From Lentzea flava (lineage in GTDB: Bacteria; Actinomycetota; Actinomycetes; Mycobacteriales; Pseudonocardiaceae): 64,000 nt of DNA. A program made the translations under genes and the position numbers. Where the stretch lies: assembly GCF_014648475.1 (NCBI RefSeq), contig NZ_BMRE01000009.1, positions 124,001 to 188,000 of the forward strand. The letters run 5' to 3'. Under the pieces are notes generated by a model. It searched no databases and had not been told where the DNA came from. It saw only the letters and a list, made by a program, of their open reading frames with translations. Of the stretch, positions 1-8,046 are shown in pieces. Positions within the stretch are counted from its first letter, which is position 1. Each line of letters opens with the position of its first letter.

Positions 1-1
1 G

Positions 2-964
2 TCGCAGGTTCTCGTCTCGCTCGGCACGCCGCAGGCCGTTGAGGCGGCGGAGAGGCTGTGGCTGGAGGACCTGCCGACCGCGCTCTGCGCGTTGATGCTG
101 ACCAGCGGGCAGGTGTGGGGCCTCGCCGAGCTCGGGGACCGGCTCACCGCGCTGGCCGACCGGCTGGAGCGGTCGCCGGACGAGTGGATGCGGGCGTTCG
201 CTGCCCTCATCCGCGGAGTGGTGGCGGGCGAGTTCAGCGAAGGGGCGGCGCCGCGGGCGGAGGCCGCGTACCGGGAGGCGCTGGAGCGGTTCCGTGCGGT
301 GGGCGACCGGTGGGCCGTGGTGTTCGGGCTGTCGTGCCTGGTCATGGTGCTGATCAACCGCGGGGCGTTCGCCGAGGGTTTCGAAGCGGTGTCGGAGGCC
401 CGTCAGGTCGCGGAGGAGCTGGGGGAGCCGGAGAGCGTGCTGGTGCCGATGTCGGTGCTGGTGCAGACCGCTCGCCTCAAGATCAGGATCGGGGATCTCG
501 ACGGGGCGCGGGAGGAGCTGGCCGGAGTGCCCGCGTCCACGGTCGGCCTCGACCGGGGGCGGGTCGCGCAGGCCTACGGTGAGGTGGCGTACTTCAACGG
601 CGACTTCGAGGACGCGGTCGCGCTCTATCAGCAGGCGTTGCACGCCACGGAAGGCTCGCAGGCCAACCAGTTCCGAGCGACCGTCCACGCCGGACTCGGG
701 CTGGCGCTGACCCGGCTCGGGCAGCTCGGCAGGGCGGGTGAGGAACACCGGAAGGCGCTCGACACCGTCAGCAGGAGCGCGGACGGGCCCGCCCGCGCGA
801 CGGTGCTGGAGACGTACGCGGACTGGTTGCTCGCCCAGGGCGACCCCCGGAGTGCGGGGGAGGCCCTGGACGAGGCGGAGCGGCTACGCGGCGGCCCGAG
901 CAGCGACCCGGCGGTGGTGCAGCTGCGTGACCGGGTTCGCGCCGAAGTAGGCGTCGATCGCTGA
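2..964 (+). CDS. TPR-containing C-terminal part of a large transcriptional regulator (5' truncated by window)
   Basis: The frame is open to the left edge without a convincing start, so this is the 3' end of a longer gene. A TTG at 92 is available but no ribosome-binding site precedes it. The visible 320 residues are almost entirely helical, with tetratricopeptide-like pairs (for example AEAAYREALERFRAVGD and AVALYQQALHATEG). No DNA-binding or nucleotide-binding motif lies inside the window. In Pseudonocardiaceae this kind of alpha-helical tail ends SARP/AfsR or LuxR (MalT-like) regulators that carry an N-terminal DNA-binding domain and a STAND ATPase, so that is the inferred family. The last 81 bp overlap the 3' end of the convergent monooxygenase gene. 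The class assignment is only moderately sure; the coding status is firm. Confidence 0.72.
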   Translation, partial: SQVLVSLGTPQAVEAAERLWLEDLPTALCALMLTSGQVWGLAELGDRLTALADRLERSPDEWMRAFAALIRGVVAGEFSEGAAPRAEAAYREALERFRAVGDRWAVVFGLSCLVMVLINRGAFAEGFEAVSEARQVAEELGEPESVLVPMSVLVQTARLKIRIGDLDGAREELAGVPASTVGLDRGRVAQAYGEVAYFNGDFEDAVALYQQALHATEGSQANQFRATVHAGLGLALTRLGQLGRAGEEHRKALDTVSRSADGPARATVLETYADWLLAQGDPRSAGEALDEAERLRGGPSSDPAVVQLRDRVRAEVGVDR

Positions 965-2188
965 CCTGCCGATGGCGGCGACGTAGCCGTCCGGGCGCAC
1001 GAGCACCGGGCCGTCGGGGAAGTCGAGCGTCACGAAGTCGGGGCCGCGCAACAGGTCGAAGATCCGGCCCTGCTCGGTGATCCCGTCGGGCATGCGGTCG
1101 CCCGGCTGCAGGCCCTCGCCGTCGGACGTGCGGTAGGACAACGACAGCTGCAGCGTCTCGTCGTCGCGCTTCGAGAACATGTCGCCGGACGTCATGATCT
1201 TGGTCGTCATGCCCAGCAACCACTCCGCGACGGGCTTGCGCTCGGACTCGTAGGTGTCGAGCAGCGTTTCCATCGCGAGCTTCCAGCCCAGGTTGTAGGC
1301 GTCCTGGATGCCGGTGTTCATGCCCTGCGCGCCGGCGGGGGAGTGGACGTGCGCGGCGTCGCCCGCGAGGAACACGCGGCCGACGCGGAACCGGTCGACC
1401 ATGCGGATGTTGGTGCGGTACAACGACATCCACGTCGCGTCGTGGAGGACCACGTCGTCCAGGCCGGTGCGTTCGCGGACGATCTGCCGGTACAGCTCCA
1501 CCGAAGGCTCGCCTAATCCCGTGGCCTGGAACTGGAAGAGGTCCGTGCCGGGCAGCGGGCACAGGGCGAGCCACTGGTCGACGCCGCCGGCCCAGCAGTG
1601 CCAGTACTCGCGGTCGAGTCCGGAGAGCCGGACGTCACCGACGAGCATCCGCTGGTCCTCCCACGTCTCGCCGACGAACTGCACGCCGAGATGCTTGCGC
1701 ACGAACGACTTCCCGCCGTCGCAGCCGACGAGGTACTTGGCGCGCACGGTCTCCGCGCCGACGACGGCGGTGACGCCGTCGTCGTCCTGGGAGAACGACG
1801 TGAGCGGCGTGCCGTACTCGACGGTCCCCGCGGGCAACGCCTCGCGCAGGATCTGCTCGACGCGGAACTGCGGGATGAGCATGGTGCTCGCGTACGGGCG
1901 GTCGGCCGTGGGGTGCCGATCCTCGTGAACGTCCCACTCCCGCACCACCTCGCGGCCGTTGTAGGCGCGCATCCGCATGTGGAAGCGGCCGGACGCGAGG
2001 ACGGGCTCGATGACGCCCAGGTCGTGGAAGACCTCCATCGACCGCGGCTGCAGACCCTTGCCGCGGGAGCCCGCGAACGGCGCGGGCGAGGCGTCGACGA
2101 TGCGGAACGGCACTGCGCGGCGGGCGAGGTCGAGAGCGAGGGTGAGGCCGGTCGGGCCGGCGCCGATGATCAGAACCTGAGTGTCCAT
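884..2188 (-). CDS. FAD-dependent aromatic-ring monooxygenase (PheA/TfdB, UbiH-like fold)
   Basis: Predicted class A flavoprotein hydroxylase of 434 residues, using NAD(P)H and O2 on an aromatic or polyketide-like substrate. Visible motifs: an N-terminal Rossmann fingerprint IIGAGPTGLTLALDLARR directly after the start, a DG motif (GCDGGKSFVRKHLG) near residue 155, and the GD motif (VFLAGDAAHVHSPAGAQGMN) near residue 275, which closes the FAD site. The ATG at 2188 was chosen because it puts the Rossmann strand at residue 5; ten extra in-frame codons lie upstream. Family members are often 480-550 residues with a thioredoxin-like tail, so this is a short version. Its last ~27 codons overlap the convergent upstream gene and look unlike the family, so the C-terminus may be run-on. 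The substrate cannot be told from sequence. Confidence 0.88.
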   Translation of the reverse strand: MDTQVLIIGAGPTGLTLALDLARRAVPFRIVDASPAPFAGSRGKGLQPRSMEVFHDLGVIEPVLASGRFHMRMRAYNGREVVREWDVHEDRHPTADRPYASTMLIPQFRVEQILREALPAGTVEYGTPLTSFSQDDDGVTAVVGAETVRAKYLVGCDGGKSFVRKHLGVQFVGETWEDQRMLVGDVRLSGLDREYWHCWAGGVDQWLALCPLPGTDLFQFQATGLGEPSVELYRQIVRERTGLDDVVLHDATWMSLYRTNIRMVDRFRVGRVFLAGDAAHVHSPAGAQGMNTGIQDAYNLGWKLAMETLLDTYESERKPVAEWLLGMTTKIMTSGDMFSKRDDETLQLSLSYRTSDGEGLQPGDRMPDGITEQGRIFDLLRGPDFVTLDFPDGPVLVRPDGYVAAIGRSAIDAYFGANPVTQLHHRRVAARAAA

Positions 2189-2213
2189 GGCGGCAACACT
2201 CCGCCGGTGAACT

Positions 2214-2258
2214 GCCACGGCCCTGTCACCGCGCTGTTGCGGATGACAGGGCCGTGGC
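2214..2258 (-). terminator. 15-bp perfect hairpin, probable terminator
   Basis: GCCACGGCCCTGTCA (2214-2228) is matched perfectly by TGACAGGGCCGTGGC (2244-2258) across a 15-nt loop. It lies just past the stop of the minus-strand membrane-protein gene ending at 2273 and before the monooxygenase start. There is no T-run, as is usual for actinobacterial terminators. Confidence 0.7.
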
Positions 2259-2272
2259 CGAACTGCGAGAAC

Positions 2273-3754
2273 CTACTTCTTGATCAGCTCGATCAGCGCG
2301 TCGACGTCCTTGGGCTCGAAGCCGCGGAACACCGTCAGCGCCAGCTCGTAGTAGGAGCGGACCGGGCTCACGTACCACTTGCCGTCGACCTCGGTCGCGA
2401 CGACGCCGACACCGGTCTTCATGACCGACGCCGCCACCCGGCCGATGACCTCGACCGCCGCGGCCGGGATCTTGCCGCCGCCCTGCTGCTCCATCAGCTG
2501 CGTGATCTCGTCGGCGCACAGCTTCTGCGAGCCCTGGCCGGGCACGTCGGCCGCGTAGCAGTCACCCTCGCGGACGATCGTGACGGTCTCGCCCTCCGCC
2601 GTCACCGACAGCTTCTTGACGGTGACCTGCTTGCCGCCGGTGACGTCCCTGACGTCGGTCTCCAGGGTGTTCAGCTTGGCGCCGGTCGGCTTCATCGTGC
2701 CCGCGTGCTCCAGCAGCAGCGGGCCGAGGTCCTGCAGCACACCGGCCTCGTCCGGCGGCAGCAGCGTGATGACCGTCTTCAGGTCGCCGTCGAGCGCGGC
2801 GTTGACCAGCTGCTTGGCCGCCTCCTGCGCCGAGGCCGCGCCCTGCGGCGCGAAGCCCTGCTGCGGCCACTTCAGCTTCTCGTCCTCGAGGATCGCGTTG
2901 GCGATCGTGTAGAACGCGCTCGGGTACCACTTGTCGCCGACCTTGATCGACGCGATGCCGATCGGCTCGCCGCGCTTCTGGACCTCGGCGGTGATGTCCC
3001 AGGTCTCGGTCGTGGACTTGGTCAGGCTGACCTTGTCGCCGATCGCGTCCATCAGCTTGTCGGTCAGCGGGATCTTCGAGACGTCCGAGGTGACCGTGAT
3101 CTTGCCCTCGACCAGCTTGTTGATGGTGAGGTGGTCGTTGATCTTCTCGGCCTTGGCCTCGTCGAACTTGATGTTCTCGCTCTTGAACTCGACGCCGGTG
3201 AGCTTGTTCGGGTCGGCGTCGGGCTTCAGGATCTCGAGACGCTTCATCTCCTTCGTCATCGAGTCCATGTAGTCCTTCGACAGCGCGGCTTCCGCGGGCG
3301 CCAGCGACGCCATGATTCCGACGACGTCACCGCTGCCGAGCTGCTCGATGAGGTTCTTCGCCGCGACGGCGGGGGTGTCCTGGCCCGCGTTCGCCGCCGG
3401 GTCGGACTTCTTCAGCGCGAAGAACGTGACAGCGCCGCCCACGAGGAGCAGCACGGCGACGACGGCCGTGATGACCAGGCCGGTGCGCTTCTTCTTCGGC
3501 GGTTCGCCGCCCATCGGCGCGTAGCCGTACGGCTGCTGCTCGAAGCCCTGCTGCGGAAAGCCCTGCTGGGGAAAGCCCTGCGGACCCGTTTGCGGGTAGC
3601 CCTGCTGCGGGAAACCCTGCGGCGGGCTCTGGGGATAGCCGCCCTGCTGCGGCTGGGGTCCCGTCTGCGGGTAACCACCCTGCTGCGGGTGACCACCGCC
3701 GTACGGGTTGTTCTGCGGCTGCCACTGGCCGCCGCCACCACCTGGGTAGCTCAC
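2273..3754 (-). CDS. Membrane-anchored protein with Pro/Gln/Gly-rich cytoplasmic N-terminus and two-part extracytoplasmic region
   Basis: 493 residues. Residues 1-85 are low-complexity, built from repeated PQQGGYPQ, PQQGFPQQ and PQTGPQG units. A basic KKKR precedes one transmembrane helix at about 91-113. The outer region has two similar halves, around 125-285 and 300-490. Each starts with an alanine-rich helix (AVAAKNLIEQLGSGD, AQEAAKQLVNAALDGD) and ends with a VGDKWYPS or VDGKWYVS strand, so it looks like an internally duplicated NTF2/DUF4878-like fold. The start is a GTG whose TGA overlaps the stop of the upstream membrane gene (GTGA), indicating translational coupling. Such proteins are often mislabelled FliL or flagellar; nothing here supports that. 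The function is unknown; a cell-envelope role is inferred. Confidence 0.8.
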   Translation of the reverse strand: MSYPGGGGGQWQPQNNPYGGGHPQQGGYPQTGPQPQQGGYPQSPPQGFPQQGYPQTGPQGFPQQGFPQQGFEQQPYGYAPMGGEPPKKKRTGLVITAVVAVLLLVGGAVTFFALKKSDPAANAGQDTPAVAAKNLIEQLGSGDVVGIMASLAPAEAALSKDYMDSMTKEMKRLEILKPDADPNKLTGVEFKSENIKFDEAKAEKINDHLTINKLVEGKITVTSDVSKIPLTDKLMDAIGDKVSLTKSTTETWDITAEVQKRGEPIGIASIKVGDKWYPSAFYTIANAILEDEKLKWPQQGFAPQGAASAQEAAKQLVNAALDGDLKTVITLLPPDEAGVLQDLGPLLLEHAGTMKPTGAKLNTLETDVRDVTGGKQVTVKKLSVTAEGETVTIVREGDCYAADVPGQGSQKLCADEITQLMEQQGGGKIPAAAVEVIGRVAASVMKTGVGVVATEVDGKWYVSPVRSYYELALTVFRGFEPKDVDALIELIKK

Positions 3755-4203
3755 GGATTCCCTCCCGGAGTTCTCACTGCGCTGCGCCTGTTGGAGGTGA
3801 GCACCGTGATCGCCCCCACGATCGTCAGTACGGCACCGGCAAGGGTGACGACCGGTCCGGCGATGCTGATTCCGACCAACGCGCCCTTGCTATCCCCTTG
3901 GACCGCGGCCAGCAGGGCCACGGTTCCCCCGATCGTGCCAAAGAGAAGGCCGACGCACGCGGCAATTCGACGAAAACGGACCACGTACAGGGCCACGGCG
4001 ATCATGGCGAGCGGCGTGAGACCCACCCAGACCGACGTGACGACGCCGCCGGCCACCCCGTCCAACCCGGCGAGATCACGCAGCGAAAGCACCTCGTAAC
4101 TGTCCCTCGTGGTGGATCCGGACTTCAGCCAGGGAAGGAAAGTCCCGGTGATGGAAGTGATCAAGCCCACTGCCGCGATGGCGGCTCCCACTGCGCTGCG
4201 CAC
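3751..4203 (-). CDS. Small four-helix membrane protein
   Basis: About 150 residues with four hydrophobic segments: AVGAAIAAVGLITSITGTFL, VWVGLTPLAMIAVALYVV, IAACVGLLFGTIGGTVALLA and IAGPVVTLAGAVLTIVGAIT. The GTG at 4203 was preferred because a longer frame to 4248 would overlap the start of the divergent sirtuin and adds only a charged tail. It is the first gene of a two-gene operon; its stop overlaps the GTG of the Pro/Gln-rich membrane protein. No enzymatic motif is visible. The product may be a membrane partner of the downstream protein. Confidence 0.7.
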   Translation of the reverse strand: MRSAVGAAIAAVGLITSITGTFLPWLKSGSTTRDSYEVLSLRDLAGLDGVAGGVVTSVWVGLTPLAMIAVALYVVRFRRIAACVGLLFGTIGGTVALLAAVQGDSKGALVGISIAGPVVTLAGAVLTIVGAITVLTSNRRSAVRTPGGNP

Positions 4204-4208
4204 CGGAC

Positions 4209-4214
4209 TAGTGT
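4209..4214 (+). promoter_or_regulatory. -10 box TAGTGT of leaderless sirtuin transcript
   Basis: TAGTGT lies exactly 6 nt before the ATG at 4221, with no Shine-Dalgarno between. This fits leaderless transcription. It also sits in the 17-bp gap to the divergent membrane gene. Confidence 0.55.
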
Positions 4215-4220
4215 GAACCG

Positions 4221-5030
4221 ATGGCCTCGGACGCGTGCACAGCGGCACGGGCGCTGGTCGCGTCCGCGCACCGGATCACCGTGCTGACGGGCGCCGGGGT
4301 CTCCACCGATTCGGGCATCCCGGACTTCCGCGGTTCCGACGGACTGTGGACGCGCGACGCCGACGCCGGACGGGCCGCGTCGCTGGAGACCTACCTCGCC
4401 GATCCCGAGGTGCGCAGGCTCGCGTGGCGGACGCGGCTCGACAGTCCCGTGTGGACCGCGAAGCCCAACTCCGCGCACAGGGCGCTGGTGGAGCTGGAAC
4501 GGTCGGGGCGGCTGCGCACCGTCGTCACGCAGAACATCGACGGCCTGCACCAGAAAGCGGGCTCCGATCCCCATCGGGTGCTGGAGTTGCACGGCACCTT
4601 GCACGCGACGGTCTGTCTCGCATGTGGAGCGACCGGCCCGATGCGGGACGCCCTGAAGCGCGTCGCCGAGGGCGAGCCGGAGCCGGATTGCGTGCGCTGC
4701 GGGGGAATCCTCAAGTCGGCCACGATCTCGTTCGGGCAGGAGCTCGACGGCGAGGTGTTGCGCCGCGCCCGGCTCGCGGTGCTGGACTGCGATGTGCTGC
4801 TGGTAGCCGGGACGTCGCTGTCGGTGCAGCCCGCGGCGGGCCTCGTGCCGTTGGCGGCGAAGGCGGGCGCCCAGGTCATCATCTGCAACGCCGAACCGAC
4901 GCCGTACGACGCGGTGGCGGCCGTCGTGCTGCACGAACCCGTCGGCGAGGTGCTGCCCGATCTCAGTTCGGTTCCTCCATCCGGGGGAGGCCGGTTCTCG
5001 TCCTGGGGAGATCCGAGCACCTGGCCGTAG
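4221..5030 (+). CDS. cobB: NAD-dependent protein deacylase, sirtuin (Sir2/CobB family)
   Basis: 269 residues. It removes acyl groups from lysines using NAD+, giving O-acyl-ADP-ribose and nicotinamide. The signature motifs are all present: TGAGVSTDSGIPDFRGSDG (NAD site, residues ~21-39), TQNIDGLHQ (~103), the catalytic histidine in ELHGTL (~124), two zinc-binding pairs CLAC and CVRC (~133 and ~158), and GTSLSVQPAAGL (~195) of the Rossmann half. The start is set by the leaderless promoter 6 nt upstream. It lies 9 bp upstream of an acyl-CoA synthetase. Because sirtuins reactivate AMP-forming acyl-CoA synthetases by deacylating a conserved C-terminal lysine, that neighbour is a likely substrate (inference). 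Confidence 0.95.
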   Translation: MASDACTAARALVASAHRITVLTGAGVSTDSGIPDFRGSDGLWTRDADAGRAASLETYLADPEVRRLAWRTRLDSPVWTAKPNSAHRALVELERSGRLRTVVTQNIDGLHQKAGSDPHRVLELHGTLHATVCLACGATGPMRDALKRVAEGEPEPDCVRCGGILKSATISFGQELDGEVLRRARLAVLDCDVLLVAGTSLSVQPAAGLVPLAAKAGAQVIICNAEPTPYDAVAAVVLHEPVGEVLPDLSSVPPSGGGRFSSWGDPSTWP

Positions 5031-5033
5031 GGT
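5028..5033 (+). promoter_or_regulatory. -10 box TAGGGT overlapping the sirtuin stop codon
   Basis: TAGGGT includes the sirtuin TAG stop and lies 6 nt before the ATG of the synthetase. The synthetase could therefore have its own leaderless transcript in addition to read-through from the sirtuin. Confidence 0.45.
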
Positions 5034-5039
5034 CGGAAC

Positions 5040-6554
5040 ATGCGCGTACCGCTTATCACCACGGACTTCCTGGACCGGGCGTCGTTCGCGTTCGCGGCGA
5101 CGACCGCGACCATCGACGAACCCGACCAGCCGGCCAAGCCGGTCGAGACGACGACGTATGCGGAGATGGCGACCCGTGTGCGCGCGTGGCAGGCCGGGTT
5201 CGACGCACTGGGCATCGGCGAGGGCGAGCGGATCGCCGTCGTCAGCCACAACTCGGCGCGGCTGCTGGAACTGCTGCACGCGGTGCCCGGCAGCGGCCGC
5301 ATCTGCGTGCCGGTGAACTTCCGCCTGCGACCAGACGAGGTGAAGTACATCGTCGAGCACAGCGGTGCGTCGGCGTTGTTCGTCGACCCCGAGCTGGAAC
5401 TGGACGACGTGGTGGCGCGGCACCGGTTCACGCTGGGCGAGGAGTCGGAGTCGCTGCTCCGGTTCGACGTGGAGCCACGGCCGTGGAGCGAGCCCTCGGA
5501 GGACGCGACCGCGACCATCAACTACACGTCCGGCACCACCGCGCGGCCCAAGGGCGTGCAGCTGACCCACCGCAACATCTGGCTGAACGCCGTCACGTTC
5601 GCCATGCACACGCGTGCGTGGGAGGGCGACGTCTACATGCACGTGCTGCCGATGTTCCACTGCAACGGCTGGGGCATGCCGTTCGGGCTGGCGGGTCTCG
5701 GCGTGCCGCAGGTGGTGCTGCGCAAGGTCGACGGCGCCGAGATCCTGCGCCGCGTGCGCGACCACGGCGTCACGCTGATGTGCGGCGCACCGGCCGTGTG
5801 GAACGCCGTGCTCGACGCCGCGCAGTCGTGGGATGGCGAGATCCCCGGCCGTGACCGCGTGCGGATCGTGTGCGCCGGTGCACCGCCGCCCTCGCGCACG
5901 ATCCAGCGCGTCACCGAAGAGCTCGGGTGGGAGTTCCTGCAGATCTACGGCCTGACCGAGACGGCGCCGCTGCTCACCTTCAACCGCGCCCAGCCGGGGC
6001 CGACCGGGGAGGAGAAGGCGCGCAAGCAGTCGCGGGCGGGTGCTCCGGCGTTGGGCGCGCAGCTGCGGATCTCCGACACCGGCGAGGTGCTCGCGCGGTC
6101 GAACGTGGTCATGGAGGGCTACTGGGACAACCCGCAGGCGACCGCCGAGGCGATCGAGGACGGCTGGTTCCACACCGGCGACGGCGGCCACTTCGACGAC
6201 GAGGGCTACCTGACGATCTCGGACCGCAAGAAGGACGTGATCATCACCGGCGGCGAGAACGTCTCGTCGATCGAGGTCGAGGACTGCCTGTTCTCGCACC
6301 CGGCCGTCGCGGAGGTGGCGGTCATCGGCGTGCCCGACGAGAAGTGGGGTGAAACGATCAAGGCGTTGGTCGTGCGTTCCGGGGACGTCACCGAGGCCGA
6401 ACTGATCAAGCACTGCAAGGAGCGGCTCGCCGGGTACAAGGCGCCGACGTCGATCGAGTTCCGCGACTCGATCCCGCGCACGGCGACCGGCAAGATCCAG
6501 AAGTTCAAGCTCCGCGAACCGTACTGGGCCGGCCGGGAGCGAGGAGTCAACTAG
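5040..6554 (+). CDS. Fatty-acyl/medium-chain acyl-CoA synthetase (AMP-forming, ANL superfamily)
   Basis: 504 residues. It activates a carboxylic acid with ATP to an acyl-adenylate and transfers it to CoA. Motifs: the P-loop-like YTSGTTARPKGVQLTHRN (~162-179), YGLTETAPL (A5, ~302), GWFHTGDGGHFDDEGYL (A7, ~376), SDRKKDVIITGGENVSSIEVE (A8 hinge, ~397), and the C-terminal PRTATGK with Lys485, the lysine acylated in regulated members of the family. It overlaps nothing and follows the sirtuin by 9 bp. Residues 110-150 are shorter than in acetyl-CoA synthetase and the whole resembles the FadD/DitJ long- and medium-chain type. Substrate length is unknown. Confidence 0.93.
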   Translation: MRVPLITTDFLDRASFAFAATTATIDEPDQPAKPVETTTYAEMATRVRAWQAGFDALGIGEGERIAVVSHNSARLLELLHAVPGSGRICVPVNFRLRPDEVKYIVEHSGASALFVDPELELDDVVARHRFTLGEESESLLRFDVEPRPWSEPSEDATATINYTSGTTARPKGVQLTHRNIWLNAVTFAMHTRAWEGDVYMHVLPMFHCNGWGMPFGLAGLGVPQVVLRKVDGAEILRRVRDHGVTLMCGAPAVWNAVLDAAQSWDGEIPGRDRVRIVCAGAPPPSRTIQRVTEELGWEFLQIYGLTETAPLLTFNRAQPGPTGEEKARKQSRAGAPALGAQLRISDTGEVLARSNVVMEGYWDNPQATAEAIEDGWFHTGDGGHFDDEGYLTISDRKKDVIITGGENVSSIEVEDCLFSHPAVAEVAVIGVPDEKWGETIKALVVRSGDVTEAELIKHCKERLAGYKAPTSIEFRDSIPRTATGKIQKFKLREPYWAGRERGVN

Positions 6555-6559
6555 GCCAC

Positions 6560-6576
6560 TCCGGCGACACGCCGGA
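6560..6576 (+). terminator. GC hairpin after the acyl-CoA synthetase
   Basis: TCCGGCG and CGCCGGA pair perfectly around a 3-nt loop, 6 bp after the TAG stop. There is no T-run. Confidence 0.55.
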
Positions 6577-6698
6577 CTCCGATCGTCCCAAAAGGACCAC
6601 CGCGCGTGTTCCACTGTGACACGTGTGGTTGACGGTGCGTTAGTTCCAGATGCGCCGAATGAGTCTGATTGGTCTAATGCGGTCGGAGGTGATGTCCG

Positions 6699-8003
6699 GT
6701 GTTGACACGACTCTCCGCCGTGGTGGTGCTCGCGACGGCCATCCTGACGGGGACGGCCCACGCTGTGCCGCCGCCTCCGCCGAACCCGAGCGACGGTGAG
6801 ATCTCGGCGTCACGGGCCGAGGCCGACGCGAAGGCCGCGCGCGTGGGCGAGCTGACCGGCAGGCTCACCCAGGCCGAGTCGCGCCTGCAGGAGCTGACGG
6901 ACGAGGTCTCCTACAAGCGCGAGCTCGCCAACAAGGCGCGCGTCGACCTGGAGACCGCCATCTCGGAGGCCGAGGCCGCCCGTCGTGAGGCGTCGGCCGC
7001 GCGGGTCCAGGCCGATGCCGCTTCCAAGGCCGTGGAGGAGAGTCGTCGCGCGCTCGACGAGTTCGCGGCGGCTTCCTACGCGCAGGGGAGCACCGTCGGT
7101 TCCTTCTCCGCGTACTTCGGGGCGAAGTCGCCGGAGGACCTGCTGGCCCGCGCCCAGCTGCTGGAGGCCGTGTCGGCGTCCGGGCTGAACCAGCTGGAGC
7201 AGGTGACCCGCGACCAGGGCGTCGCGGCGAACCTCGACGCCGCCGCGCGTGCCGCGGTGCAGAAGGCCGACGCGAAGCAGGCGGCCGCCGACGAGGCGAA
7301 GAAGGTCGCGGACCAGGCGCAGCAGGTGGCCGTGGAGGCACACGCGGCGCAGGCCGCTGCCACCTCGCAGCTCCAGTCCGACAAGGAGGCCGTCGAACGC
7401 GAGCTCGTCGCCGCACGCGGTCAGGTCAACGGCCTTGAGGCGCAACGACGTCAGTACGACCAGTGGGTCGAGGACAAGAAGCGCGAAGAAGAAGAGAACG
7501 CCCGCCGCGCCGCGGCCGCCGCTGCTTCCGCAGCCGCTGCCGCCGCCCCGGCTCCGCAGCGTCCGGTCGCCGCGGCGTCGTCCGGGAGTCGCGTGCAGAC
7601 GGTCATCAACCGGGCGTTGGCTCAGCGCGGCGTCATCTACGCGTGGGGCGGTGGCAACTACAACGGCCCCACTTATGGCGTGCGCGATGGCGGCGTCGCG
7701 GACTCGTACGGCGACTACCGCAAGATCGGCTTCGACTGCTCGGGCCTGATGATGTACGCGTTCGCGGGCGTCGGCGTCTACCTGCCGCACTACAGCGGCT
7801 ATCAGTACAACGCCGGACGCAAGGTGCCGCTGTCGCAGATGGCGCCGGGCGACATGATCTTCTGGGGTCCCGGCGGTGGCACGCACGTGGCGTTGTACCT
7901 GGGCGGCGGCATGATGGTCGAAGCGCCGCATTCCGGTGCCGTGGTGCGGATTTCGCCCGTGCGGTACGGCGGGATCATGCCGTACGTGACGCGCATGCTG
8001 TGA
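6699..8003 (+). CDS. Secreted NlpC/P60 peptidoglycan endopeptidase with long coiled coil (RipA-like)
   Basis: 434 residues. It cleaves peptide stems in peptidoglycan outside the membrane. The N-terminus is a signal peptide (LSAVVVLATAILTGTAHA, then VPPPPP). Residues ~30-275 are a long alanine/glutamate-rich coiled coil, and a low-complexity alanine linker leads into the NlpC/P60 domain at ~300-434. The catalytic Cys is in GFDCSGLMMYAF and the His in GGTHVALYLGGG. The coiled coil followed by a C-terminal NlpC/P60 domain matches the autoinhibited RipA/RipC class of cell-division hydrolases. The GTG start is preceded by GGAGGT about 9 nt upstream. The 144-bp 5' gap holds the preceding terminator and nothing else I can assign firmly. 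Confidence 0.93.
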   Translation: MLTRLSAVVVLATAILTGTAHAVPPPPPNPSDGEISASRAEADAKAARVGELTGRLTQAESRLQELTDEVSYKRELANKARVDLETAISEAEAARREASAARVQADAASKAVEESRRALDEFAAASYAQGSTVGSFSAYFGAKSPEDLLARAQLLEAVSASGLNQLEQVTRDQGVAANLDAAARAAVQKADAKQAAADEAKKVADQAQQVAVEAHAAQAAATSQLQSDKEAVERELVAARGQVNGLEAQRRQYDQWVEDKKREEEENARRAAAAAASAAAAAAPAPQRPVAAASSGSRVQTVINRALAQRGVIYAWGGGNYNGPTYGVRDGGVADSYGDYRKIGFDCSGLMMYAFAGVGVYLPHYSGYQYNAGRKVPLSQMAPGDMIFWGPGGGTHVALYLGGGMMVEAPHSGAVVRISPVRYGGIMPYVTRML

Positions 8004-8008
8004 GACCT

Positions 8009-8037
8009 GGGTGGCCCGCCACGAGGACGGGCCACCC
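8009..8037. terminator. Bidirectional terminator between convergent genes
   Basis: GGGTGGCCCG and CGGGCCACCC form a perfect 10-bp stem with a 9-nt loop, between the NlpC/P60 stop and the stop of the minus-strand PLAT-like gene. Confidence 0.75.
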
Positions 8038-8046
8038 GGAGATTCC

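Noticed and set aside
2273-3754. FliL/flagellar annotation for the Pro/Gln-rich membrane protein
   Set aside because: There are no flagellar genes nearby and no FliL-like motif; the resemblance is only a single membrane helix after a low-complexity region.
1598-4099. An 833-codon plus-strand frame spanning the monooxygenase and membrane-protein genes
   Set aside because: It crosses two real genes and a 15-bp terminator hairpin and shows no domain.
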